This document shows positions 1-7,426 of a stretch of DNA of 64,000 nt, piece after piece; the stretch's first letter is position 1, and every line of letters begins with the position of its first letter. Location: contig JBCBMY010000022.1 in assembly GCA_039822045.1 (NCBI GenBank), positions 26,719 to 90,718 on the forward strand. The letters are read 5' to 3'. This stretch comes from HLUCCA09 sp039822045 (GTDB lineage: Bacteria; Pseudomonadota; Alphaproteobacteria; Rhodobacterales; Rhodobacteraceae). A program made the position numbers and the translations under genes. Below the pieces are notes generated by a model, which worked only from the letters and a program-made list of their open reading frames with translations, was not told the origin of the DNA and did no database searches.

Positions 1-1259
1 TCGAGGAGTTCGCCCCGGTCCATTGCGGCGGGCTTCATGATCGGAGTGACAAAGTTGTACTTTGAGAAATCAAAGACCTGCACCTGGTCCTTCAACTCCT
101 GGAAGAGGGGCGTGAAGGGCCAGGGCGTGTACATCGACCAATTCGCGAGGTCCGGCTGCCAGTCCCACGCCATCCGGTAGGTCTCTTCCAGGGTCTCGGC
201 CGTCTCATTGTCGAGCCCGACGATGAACTGCGCCTCGACAAAGATGTCGGCCTCGCGGAGGAGGCGGATGGCTGTCTTGTTCTCCTCGACCTTGGTCTCC
301 TTATTGAACTGGTCGAGCTTGAGCTGGGCGGCGGCCTCCGTACCCAGCGAGACGTGGACGAGCCCGGCCTTGCGGTAGAACTTCAGCAGATCCTTGTCGC
401 GATAGATGTCGGTGACCCGGGTATTGATGCCCCACTTCACACGCCGCGGCAGGTCGCGGTCGATCAGCTCCTGGCAGAAGGCCACAAACTTCTTCTTGTT
501 GATGGTGGGTTCCTCGTCGGCGAGGATGAAGAAGCCGACGCCGTGGTTCTCGACCAGATCCTCGATCTCATCGACCACGTCCTTGGGATCGCGCACGCGG
601 TAGTCGCGCCAGAATTTCCACTGCGAACAGAACGAGCAGGTAAACGGGCAACCGCGCGCAAGGTTGGGGATCGCCACACGCGTGTTGAGCGGGATGTAGA
701 TGTACTGCTCCCAGTCAAGAATCGACCAGTCGGGCTTGATCTTGGACAGGTCCTTGACGGTGCTCGCGGCCTGCGTCGCCACGATCTCATCGCCGTCGCG
801 ATAGGCCAACCCCTTGATCTGAGAGCGGTCTGCTGGCCAGCGCCCATCGCGGATCGCGGTCATCAGCGCAAGGCAGATCTCCTCTCCTTCGCCGCGCACA
901 ATCACGTCGACCCAGGGGGCCTCGCTCAGAACCTGCTTGTACATGAAGGTCGCATGCACACCGCCCAGGACGCGAACCGCATCAGGCACGACCTCGGCCG
1001 CGATTTCGAGAACCCGTTCTGCGGCGTAGATCGACGGGGTGATTGAGGTCACGCCAATGGCATCTGGTGCGATCTTGGCTATCCGTTCTGACAAGGCCGC
1101 GTCGCTCAGGTCCTCGGTCATCGCATCGATGAACTGGATGTCATCGAACCCGGCCTGACGCAGATGCCCTGTGAGATAGGCAACCCAGGCCGGCGACCAG
1201 CTTCCGGCGATCTCTGCACCGCCCGAGTGATAGTTGGGATGGACGAATAGAATGCGCAT
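1..1259 (-). CDS. bchE: Anaerobic Mg-protoporphyrin IX monomethyl ester cyclase BchE, 5' part (3' end outside window)
   Basis: BchE is the oxygen-independent, cobalamin- and radical-SAM-dependent cyclase that forms the fifth ring of bacteriochlorophyll. About 419 residues are visible from ATG at 1259 and the frame runs off the left edge; family members are roughly 550-600 residues. The N-terminus (MRILFVHPNYHSGGAEIAG) is typical of BchE. Residues 60-130 form the B12-binding-like domain. The radical-SAM CxxxCxxC cysteines are at 204, 208 and 211 (RGCPFTCSFC). An SD-like GGGAGGT lies 6 bases before the start. Upstream sit overlapping PpsR-type and FnrL-type sites, which fit repression by oxygen and light and activation under low oxygen. 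A close relative among B12-radical-SAM enzymes is possible but the N-terminal match is strong. Confidence 0.93.
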   Translation of the reverse strand, partial: MRILFVHPNYHSGGAEIAGSWSPAWVAYLTGHLRQAGFDDIQFIDAMTEDLSDAALSERIAKIAPDAIGVTSITPSIYAAERVLEIAAEVVPDAVRVLGGVHATFMYKQVLSEAPWVDVIVRGEGEEICLALMTAIRDGRWPADRSQIKGLAYRDGDEIVATQAASTVKDLSKIKPDWSILDWEQYIYIPLNTRVAIPNLARGCPFTCSFCSQWKFWRDYRVRDPKDVVDEIEDLVENHGVGFFILADEEPTINKKKFVAFCQELIDRDLPRRVKWGINTRVTDIYRDKDLLKFYRKAGLVHVSLGTEAAAQLKLDQFNKETKVEENKTAIRLLREADIFVEAQFIVGLDNETAETLEETYRMAWDWQPDLANWSMYTPWPFTPLFQELKDQVQVFDFSKYNFVTPIMKPAAMDRGELL

Positions 1260-1297
1260 GGTGAGACCTCCCGTCTCACTCATGTTTACACACTGAG

Positions 1298-1315
1298 TGT
1301 CAGCCTTGCTTGACA
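1298..1315. promoter_or_regulatory. Putative PpsR/CrtJ operator upstream of bchE
   Basis: The sequence TGTCA-N8-TGACA is a perfect palindrome that fits the TGT-N12-ACA consensus of the photosynthesis repressor PpsR/CrtJ. It is about 40 bases upstream of the bchE start. Assignment is by motif and context only. Confidence 0.7.
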
Positions 1316-1323
1316 CAGGTCAA
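1310..1323. promoter_or_regulatory. Putative FnrL/FNR-type site overlapping the PpsR site
   Basis: TTGACACAGGTCAA is a perfect TTGAC-N4-GTCAA palindrome of the FNR/CRP type. It shares six bases (1310-1315) with the right end of the PpsR-type palindrome, so the two proteins could hardly bind together. Known bchE genes in Rhodobacter are controlled by both oxygen regulators; the overlap here suggests competition. Confidence 0.6.
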
Positions 1324-1464
1324 AGACGGGGCTGCGTGGCATCTCGTCGAGCGACGTCCGGCTCGGACGGCCAAGCTCTGTTTTCCGTGTTGGCCGGCTA
1401 TACGCAGCACTCCGCTCACGCCAGACTTGATCCTCGGCGAAGGGCCCACTAGCGTCGGGTGATA

Positions 1465-1540
1465 GACAGGGGCGTCCGGCATGGCCGGGCTGAGAAGAAC
1501 CCTTTGAACCTGAACCGGATCATGCCGGCGGAGGGAGTCG
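1465..1540 (+). promoter_or_regulatory. TPP riboswitch (THI element)
   Basis: The conserved THI-box blocks occur in order: CTGAGA at 1490-1495, CCTTTGAACCTGA at 1501-1513, and the CCGGAT...ATGCCGGCGGAGGGA block to about 1535. Two helices are visible, CCGG/CCGG around 1475-1489 and CCGG/CCGG around 1515-1529. It precedes thiM by 60 bases and should turn off thiMED when thiamin pyrophosphate is abundant. Confidence 0.93.
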
Positions 1541-1574
1541 CGAAATTGGCCCACTCACTGTGCGCCGGTCCGCG

Positions 1575-1593
1575 TCCCTTCGCATCGAAGGGA
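1575..1593 (+). promoter_or_regulatory. Perfect hairpin covering part of the thiM ribosome-binding site
   Basis: TCCCTTCG-CAT-CGAAGGGA forms an 8-bp perfect stem with a 3-base loop ending 6 bases before the thiM ATG. Its 3' arm contains the start of the GAAGGGAGGGG ribosome-binding region. It has no T-tract, so it looks like the translational expression platform of the riboswitch and not a terminator. Confidence 0.6.
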
Positions 1594-1599
1594 GGGGCG

Positions 1600-2388
1600 A
1601 TGACCAGCGGCGAAGAGCTTGAGGCAATGCGCGAACGCGCACCACTTGTCCACAATATCACGAACTATGTCGCCATGAATGTGGCGGCGAACGTGCTGCT
1701 CGCAGCCGGCGCGTCGCCGGCCATGGTACATGCCGAGGAAGAGGCCGCCGACTTCGCGCGCATTGCCGGCGCCCTGACGATCAACATCGGCACGCTGTCC
1801 GCGCCTTGGGTGGCGTCCATGGAAGCGGCCGCGCGCGCCGCCAATGACGTTCGAGTTCCATGGGTGCTCGACCCGGTGGCTGTTGGGGTCACGGCGTTTC
1901 GGACGCAGACTGCAGCCTCGCTGCTGGAGTTAGCGCCCACCGTCGTGCGCGGCAATGCCTCGGAGATCCTTGCACTCGCAGGGCTCGGCGGGGCGGGGCG
2001 CGGAGTGGACGCAGGCGACACCGTTGCAGCGGCCGAGAGCGCAGCACACGCCTTGGCTCAGCGCACGGGCGGCGTTGTCGCGGTGACGGGCAGCGTCGAC
2101 TACGTCACCGACGGCGAAACATCGGTCCGGATCGCGAACGGTCACACCATAATGCCGCGTGTGACCGCACTCGGGTGCGCGCTGACTTGTCTGGTGGGCG
2201 CGTTTCTTGCCGGCGCCCGTTCGCCGCTGCGGGCCACATCGGCTGCGCTGACCTATTACGGCGTCGCTGGCGAGCGCGCCGCTGCAAAGGCAGAGGGTCC
2301 AGGAACCTTTGCGACGCACTTTCTCGATGCGCTGGCCGAAATCGACGGCAAAGCGCTCAATGCGGCCGCACGCATGGCCGACGCATGA
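1600..2388 (+). CDS. thiM: Hydroxyethylthiazole kinase ThiM
   Basis: ThiM phosphorylates 4-methyl-5-(2-hydroxyethyl)thiazole in thiamin salvage. The 262-residue product has the family hallmarks: LVHNITNYVAMN near residue 17, a DPVAVG block at 91-96, GNASEI at 119-123 and the ALGCALT segment with the probable catalytic Cys193. An in-frame ATG at 1459 is rejected because it lies before and inside the riboswitch; ATG 1600 follows GGGAGGGGCG and gives the usual length. The stop overlaps the thiE start (ATGA), so it is the first gene of a coupled thiMED operon under the TPP riboswitch. Confidence 0.95.
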   Translation: MTSGEELEAMRERAPLVHNITNYVAMNVAANVLLAAGASPAMVHAEEEAADFARIAGALTINIGTLSAPWVASMEAAARAANDVRVPWVLDPVAVGVTAFRTQTAASLLELAPTVVRGNASEILALAGLGGAGRGVDAGDTVAAAESAAHALAQRTGGVVAVTGSVDYVTDGETSVRIANGHTIMPRVTALGCALTCLVGAFLAGARSPLRATSAALTYYGVAGERAAAKAEGPGTFATHFLDALAEIDGKALNAAARMADA

Positions 2389-3008
2389 CGTCGTTTGACC
2401 CCACGCTCTACCTCGTATCGGATCCCTCGGCGACGCTCGGCCTGGTCCCGACGGTGCTGGCCGCCGTCGAAGGGGGCGCCACGCTCGTCCAGCTGCGGGA
2501 CAAGGACGCCACGACGGATGCTCGTGCCGATATGGCCCGTTCGCTGATCGCGGCACTCTCACCCCATGGTACTCCTCTCATCGTAAACGACGACGTCGAA
2601 GCGGCGGCGCGGTCAGGGGCCGCAGGCGTGCATGTCGGTCAGTCCGACGCGTCGGCACGCGAGGCGCGCGGTGCGCTCGGACCAGACGCCATCATTGGCC
2701 TGTCGGTCGAAACCTTCGCGCAGCTCGAGAGGGTTCCGTGGGACGCAGTGGACTACCTGGGCGTCGGCCCAGTTCACGCCACCATGAGCAAGGCAGACGC
2801 TGCCCCACCTATAGGGCATGACGGCGTAGCGCGGATCGCTGCAGCGGCACCAAAGCCGGTCGTGGCCATTGGCGGCGTCACGGAGCGCGACGCGGCGGCA
2901 CTGAAGGATGCGGGCGTGGCCGGGCTCGCTGTCATTTCGGCGATCTCCACGTCGCCTGATCCAAGGGCCGCAGCCTGCGCTCTTCGGGCGGCGTGGAGGG
3001 ATGCATGA
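2385..3008 (+). CDS. thiE: Thiamin-phosphate synthase ThiE
   Basis: ThiE joins HMP pyrophosphate and thiazole phosphate to thiamin monophosphate. The 207-residue protein is a typical TIM-barrel member: LYLVSDP at the N-terminus, LVQLRDKDA for pyrophosphate binding, LIVNDDVEAA, GVHVGQSD, and the C-terminal VAIGGVTERDAAALKDAGV and VISAIS segments. ATG 2385 overlaps the thiM stop by four bases, and its own stop overlaps thiD. A longer frame that opens within thiM is not used. Confidence 0.95.
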   Translation: MTSFDPTLYLVSDPSATLGLVPTVLAAVEGGATLVQLRDKDATTDARADMARSLIAALSPHGTPLIVNDDVEAAARSGAAGVHVGQSDASAREARGALGPDAIIGLSVETFAQLERVPWDAVDYLGVGPVHATMSKADAAPPIGHDGVARIAAAAPKPVVAIGGVTERDAAALKDAGVAGLAVISAISTSPDPRAAACALRAAWRDA

Positions 3009-3817
3009 TCCCCAACATCCTTTCCATAGCGGGCTCTGATCCATCGGGCGGCGCCGGAATTCAGGCCGATCTCAAGGCAATCTCCGCCTCGGGCGGCTTT
3101 GGCATGGCGGCAATAACCGCTCTCACGGCTCAAAACACATGTGGCGTGACCGGCGTCCACCTTGTGCCGGCCGCGTTCGTCGTAGCTCAGATCGAGGCGA
3201 TCCTCGAAGATATCGACGTGGCCGCCATCAAGATCGGCATGCTCGGCACAGCAGAGATCGTGGAGGCCGTGGCCGGCGCGCTTCCCGACGCGGGGCCGCC
3301 CCTGGTGGTCGATCCTGTGATGGTCGCCAAGGGCGGGGACCGTCTGCTCGAAGCCAGCGCGGTTGACGCCCTGCGCACCGATCTCATCCCGCGCGCGACG
3401 GTGATCACCCCAAACCTGCCCGAGGCCGCCGATCTGGCTGGACGACCGACCCCGCAGGACCGGATCGAAATGGAGGAACTGGCCAACACCCTGCTGGACC
3501 TCGGCCCCAAAATGGTCGTCCTCAAAGGTGGGCACTTGGGCGGACCCGAGAGCCCGGACCTCGTTGCAACAGCTACGACGCGGCACTGGCTGGATGGCGC
3601 GCGGGTCACCACAAAGAATACCCATGGGACAGGCTGCAGCCTGTCGTCTGCGCTCGCGACCTTTCTCGCGTTGACACCGGAGGATCCGATCGGAGCCGCC
3701 ACGCGCGCAAAGACGTTCGTGGCCAGGTCGATCGCGAAGGCTCACGAGTTGTCGGTCGGGCGCGGGCACGGCCCGATCCACCACTTCCACGCGCTTGTGG
3801 CGTCCGAAGAACCGTAA
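3005..3817 (+). CDS. thiD: Hydroxymethylpyrimidine/phosphomethylpyrimidine kinase ThiD
   Basis: ThiD phosphorylates HMP and then HMP phosphate, supplying the pyrimidine half of thiamin. The 270-residue ribokinase-fold protein shows SIAGSDPSGGAGIQADLK at the N-terminus, LVVDPVMVAKGGDRLL mid-protein, and the C-terminal anion-hole motif THGTGCSLSSALA. ATG 3005 overlaps the thiE stop (ATGA); an in-frame ATG at 2993 would add four residues. With thiM and thiE this is a salvage set; no de novo thiC or thiG is in the window. Confidence 0.95.
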   Translation: MIPNILSIAGSDPSGGAGIQADLKAISASGGFGMAAITALTAQNTCGVTGVHLVPAAFVVAQIEAILEDIDVAAIKIGMLGTAEIVEAVAGALPDAGPPLVVDPVMVAKGGDRLLEASAVDALRTDLIPRATVITPNLPEAADLAGRPTPQDRIEMEELANTLLDLGPKMVVLKGGHLGGPESPDLVATATTRHWLDGARVTTKNTHGTGCSLSSALATFLALTPEDPIGAATRAKTFVARSIAKAHELSVGRGHGPIHHFHALVASEEP

Positions 3818-3827
3818 GCGCAGCCGA

Positions 3828-4242
3828 CCTGAGCGACCTAGCCGGGACCAGCGAAGGGCGCCCCGGGGCACCCCGATCTTGTTGGTCAAGACGTCGCTGA
3901 GGTAGCTTTGCCAAGAGAACCCGCAGCGATAGGCAATCTCGGCGAGCGACCGCTCCGACGTCTCGATGAGCCGCAGGGCCCGCTCTACCCCCGCTTAAGA
4001 GCGTATTGGTAGGGCCTCTGCCCCGTTCTGGCCGTGAGGCGGGCAGCAAGGCGGCCCTCGGGAAGCCCAGCCACGCGGGCAAGATCCGATAACCCGACCC
4101 GCGACATCGCGTGGGAGTCGACAGAGCCGTCCAATCGATCCATCACGTTCTGCGAAAGGCCAGGCCCATCCGCCGGAAGGGCGGCGCAAGCCAAGCGAGA
4201 CATTCGGTAGAGTTCCGCCGTCATCGTTTGCAGCCGTGTATC
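3828..4242 (-). pseudogene. AraC-family regulator remnant with frameshift
   Basis: The minus strand encodes a C-terminal AraC/XylS DNA-binding domain in two frames. From about 4242 it reads DTRLQTMTAELYRMSRLA and continues through GLSDLARVAGLPEGRLAARL (first helix-turn-helix) to TGQRPYQYALKRG, ending at a stop at 3985. A one-base shift at the G-run there restores VERALRLIETSERSLAEIAY and CGFSWQSYLSDV (second helix-turn-helix). An in-frame stop lies just upstream of DTRL and no N-terminal sensor domain is visible. It is therefore truncated and frameshifted. The 3' limit is uncertain because the frame runs into antisense thiD. Confidence 0.7.
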
Positions 4243-4416
4243 CGCTTAGAGAGACCCACTGGGGCTGCCGGCTCGCGCCTCGGCAACAATCTGACCGGAC
4301 GCTTCATGCAGGCGCTGGTGACGCCGGCACATGAGACACCCAGCTAAGGCGTTGCATCGCGGCTGCTGCACGCAGCAAGTCGGGTGAGTCGGGCACGCAG
4401 CGCAGCGGTGCACATG

Positions 4417-6348
4417 TCATCCTTTGCGCTGGTCCTCCTCGGTCTGATCTGCTTCAGCCATCGGCTCGGTCGAGAGGGTTTCGGCGCCTTCGGATGACTG
4501 GTCCTCGCCGGCGAGAAACTCGGGCGATCCGGGCGGCGGATAGTGGAGCGTATCCTCGAGGCGCTCCAGTTCCTGCTGCGAGAAGCGTGGGAAAGGAAAC
4601 CTCCCTTGCCGCCGCCAGGTCACAGTTTCGGTGCGCGCCTTGTCGACGGCGGCCTCGTCGAGCCCGGCATCCTTCGACACATAGAGCGTTTGTGACGGGA
4701 ACGCGAAGGACGTGCCAGACTTCTCGACAATCTCGCCGATCCGCAGAAGCACATCTTCCCGAATGGCGTAAAAGTCGTTCCATTCTCGGGTCAGCGCATA
4801 GACACGCAGGTCGACATCGAGCGAATGCGCCCCGTAGCCGACGAAGCGCACGCGGATCGTATCGTTGTCGATCCGCGGATGGGCGTGCAGCATGCGTCGG
4901 ATGCCTGCCAGCACATAGCGCAAGGTATCGGTGTCGGTCTCGTATCGCAGACCAAGCACGGCCGATATCATCATCATATCGCATGCGGCCCAGTTGATCA
5001 GATGAAGGTCGGCAAACTGCGCGTTGGGAACATTGATGAGCGTACGGTCCAGCGCTCGGATTTGAGTCGAGCGGATACCGATGCGCTCTACCGTGCCGGC
5101 AAGGCCACCAAAGGTGCAGAAATCGCCAACGCGGATCGGGCGGTCAAAGTAGAGGATGAAACCCCCGATCAGGTTCTCAAAGGTGGGACGAATCGCGAGC
5201 GCAATGGCAAGGCCACCGATCCCGAACCCCGCGACGATGCTTAGCACCGGAAGGCCGAGCGCGTGGGCCCCCATCAAAACGATGGTCGTCGCCAGGAGCG
5301 CGGCCAGGATCTGGCCCACGAGACGTAGCATGTTCACGTCAAGGCTCTCGGGGCGCCCGTCGAGCCGGGTGGCAGCGCGGTCGAAAAAGGCCCGCACCAA
5401 TATCCACGAGAGCCACGCGCTGCAGAAGTGAAGAACGACGGTGTTGGCTGCATGCACAGCCGTCGAGAGATCGCCTGAGAGGTTTAGCTCAAAGGTCAGA
5501 AGTTGTGTGAGAGCGAGGCTGACCAGCCCGACCGAGAGGGGCCCAAGGGTCAGGATCGGGGCGCGCCCAAGAGTCTGGCGACCGGCCATGCCGCGGAGAG
5601 TCCGGTGCAAAAGCACAAGGCCGGTTGCAGCAATCCCCAGGAGGAATGTGGCCGTGATTGCCTTCCACAAGGGCGTTCCGAAGACGTGGACCCGCGCGCT
5701 GTCTGGCATCGCGCCGGCAAACCAACTTGGCACAAGCGGGCCGGTGAGAGAGGCAACCCGCTCGGCCCAGGTCGCCGGATGCGCCCCACGCCGCCCGGCA
5801 TCGACATCCAGATCATGGGCGATGCGCGTGATGGCTGACACCGTGAACGGGTCAAACAGAAACTCACCGCGACGCGCGCCCTCCTCGACACGGGCAAGGC
5901 GCAGGGGCGTACCCGGCAGTCGATAGAGGAAGGCGCCATCCACCGGAATGTCACCGAGCCCCGGAAGGTCACTCGCGTCGGGGCGGGTGCTCCCGTCAAG
6001 CACGTCGCGCGTCCACGCCGCCGTCTCCCGTCCGACATAGGGACGCAGCGCCAAGGGCACATCGGACAGATCGAAGAGATCGCTCATCTCTTCGAGCGTG
6101 CGGCGCACCTCCAGATAGGTAGCGGAGTCCCGCTCTTGGTCATAGGCGGTCATCGCCGCTGCGAGCCGCTCAGACAGAGCCTCGAAGGACGCCATAGTTT
6201 GTCGCGGGCTTTCTGTGCCTAGGGTCGCCGGCTGGGGCGCCGGTGACTCTGACTGGCCCCAGCCCCTGCCAGGCAGAATTCCGCACATCACGGCTGTCAG
6301 GAGAACGAAAGCGGCCGCTAGCTGGGCCGGTCGGATGCGAACGGGCAC
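4417..6348 (-). CDS. MscS-family mechanosensitive channel with large periplasmic N-terminal domain
   Basis: The 643-residue product starts at GTG 6348, five bases past the stop of the upstream esterase gene; a longer frame to 6423 lies inside that gene and is not preferred. A signal peptide is followed by about 220 periplasmic residues. Next come several membrane spans (WKAITATFLLGIAATGLVLL and following). The pore-lining helix and MscS beta domain follow, with GFGIGGLAIALAIRPTFENL, GGFILYFDRPIRVGDFCTFG and RTLINVPNAQFADLHLIN. The C-terminal 70 residues are acidic and polar. It should act as an osmotic release valve in the inner membrane and probably belongs to the RND-esterase transcription unit. 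Confidence 0.85.
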   Translation of the reverse strand: MPVRIRPAQLAAAFVLLTAVMCGILPGRGWGQSESPAPQPATLGTESPRQTMASFEALSERLAAAMTAYDQERDSATYLEVRRTLEEMSDLFDLSDVPLALRPYVGRETAAWTRDVLDGSTRPDASDLPGLGDIPVDGAFLYRLPGTPLRLARVEEGARRGEFLFDPFTVSAITRIAHDLDVDAGRRGAHPATWAERVASLTGPLVPSWFAGAMPDSARVHVFGTPLWKAITATFLLGIAATGLVLLHRTLRGMAGRQTLGRAPILTLGPLSVGLVSLALTQLLTFELNLSGDLSTAVHAANTVVLHFCSAWLSWILVRAFFDRAATRLDGRPESLDVNMLRLVGQILAALLATTIVLMGAHALGLPVLSIVAGFGIGGLAIALAIRPTFENLIGGFILYFDRPIRVGDFCTFGGLAGTVERIGIRSTQIRALDRTLINVPNAQFADLHLINWAACDMMMISAVLGLRYETDTDTLRYVLAGIRRMLHAHPRIDNDTIRVRFVGYGAHSLDVDLRVYALTREWNDFYAIREDVLLRIGEIVEKSGTSFAFPSQTLYVSKDAGLDEAAVDKARTETVTWRRQGRFPFPRFSQQELERLEDTLHYPPPGSPEFLAGEDQSSEGAETLSTEPMAEADQTEEDQRKG

Positions 6349-6352
6349 CCCC

Positions 6353-7426
6353 TCACTGACCCCCGACGATCCGTGACAGAAAGCCCCCTGCCTGATCCGC
6401 CTGCACGACGGAGTCGACCACATGCAGGTCGCCCGGCGGCGTCACCTCGTTGAGCCTCTTGAAGATCGCGAGAGCCGCGGGCGAGGTCGTTGCGATGTTG
6501 TGGTCAAACCGGCGTCCGTCTGACAGCGAGCCGACATCGACAACCGTGAGGCCGAGCCCGGCAAGGTCCTCCGGGTGGTCGATAGAGCCAAGACGCACGC
6601 CGCGCCCCGTCAGCGTACCAGAGAAGCGCAGAGCGCGATCCTGCTCAGCAATCATGACAATGAACGGGACCGGGAGGTCCCCCATTCGCGAGACCTGTTC
6701 GCGGAAGAGCTCGGTATCGATGTCTGGGGCCATCAGGATGACGCCATTGATCTCGCGCTCCAGATCGAGGCGCCCGGAGAGCGCAATCTGGCGCAGCGTT
6801 TCCATGAGCAGATGGCTTCCCATGGAATGCGCGGTCAGAAACAGCTTGCGGTTAGGTTGACGCGCCAGAGTAACAATGACCTCTTCGAGAATGTCGCGCG
6901 AGATCAGGGCGCTATCCCGGTCGTAGACATAGCCGGCCGTTTGCGCAGCCGACGGCCAAGAGAAGACGACCATCGGCACGGGCACTTCCAGATCGTGGGC
7001 GACCTGAGCCGTGCCATAGACTGCCTCGCCATGTGTGGTGTTGTAGCCATGCACGTGCAGAACGGTCTCGTTCTCGCCCGACTTGTCCGCCGCCGCAATG
7101 GCGCGGGCGAACTGATTGATATCGGGGTATTGCGCGCCGCCAACTGTCACGAAATCGGTGGCGCCGTTTGGCTCACCTCGGGGCCATTCGATGCGGCCGA
7201 CCTCGTGATTTGGCGGAATGGAAACATCGACCCGACCAAAGACCAACTCGCCCGATCGCGCCTCACCAAAGTTCCTCGCCTGGCCCGTATCCTGACGGAA
7301 CCGAGCGACGTAGACGCCCCGCACCGTCGCCCCCACAACCGAGTTGCCCGGCTCGATAATGCCCCGCGGCGCACAGGCCGTAAGCGCGAGCGCAAGGCAG
7401 AGTGTCAGAGTCCAACGCCCGATCAT
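6353..7426 (-). CDS. Secreted alpha/beta hydrolase of the DUF900 (COG4782) type, likely lipoprotein
   Basis: The 357-residue protein starts at ATG 7426, overlapping the stop of the RND gene (ATGA). It has a signal peptide with a lipobox-like LALTACAP. The hydrolase core shows ETVLHVHGYNTTHGEAVYGT, the HVHGYN strand being typical of DUF900, and a nucleophile elbow LTAHSMGSHLLMETL. The acid is probably in the APDIDTELF or IAEQDRA segment, and the histidine in RRFDHNIA. The substrate is unknown. Its position after an efflux pump suggests envelope maintenance or drug-ester hydrolysis. Confidence 0.8.
   Translation of the reverse strand: MIGRWTLTLCLALALTACAPRGIIEPGNSVVGATVRGVYVARFRQDTGQARNFGEARSGELVFGRVDVSIPPNHEVGRIEWPRGEPNGATDFVTVGGAQYPDINQFARAIAAADKSGENETVLHVHGYNTTHGEAVYGTAQVAHDLEVPVPMVVFSWPSAAQTAGYVYDRDSALISRDILEEVIVTLARQPNRKLFLTAHSMGSHLLMETLRQIALSGRLDLEREINGVILMAPDIDTELFREQVSRMGDLPVPFIVMIAEQDRALRFSGTLTGRGVRLGSIDHPEDLAGLGLTVVDVGSLSDGRRFDHNIATTSPAALAIFKRLNEVTPPGDLHVVDSVVQADQAGGFLSRIVGGQ

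Noticed and set aside
2774..3889. Minus-strand open frame across thiE and thiD
   Set aside because: Only its first 40 codons outside thiD carry the AraC-like sequence; the rest is antisense to thiD.
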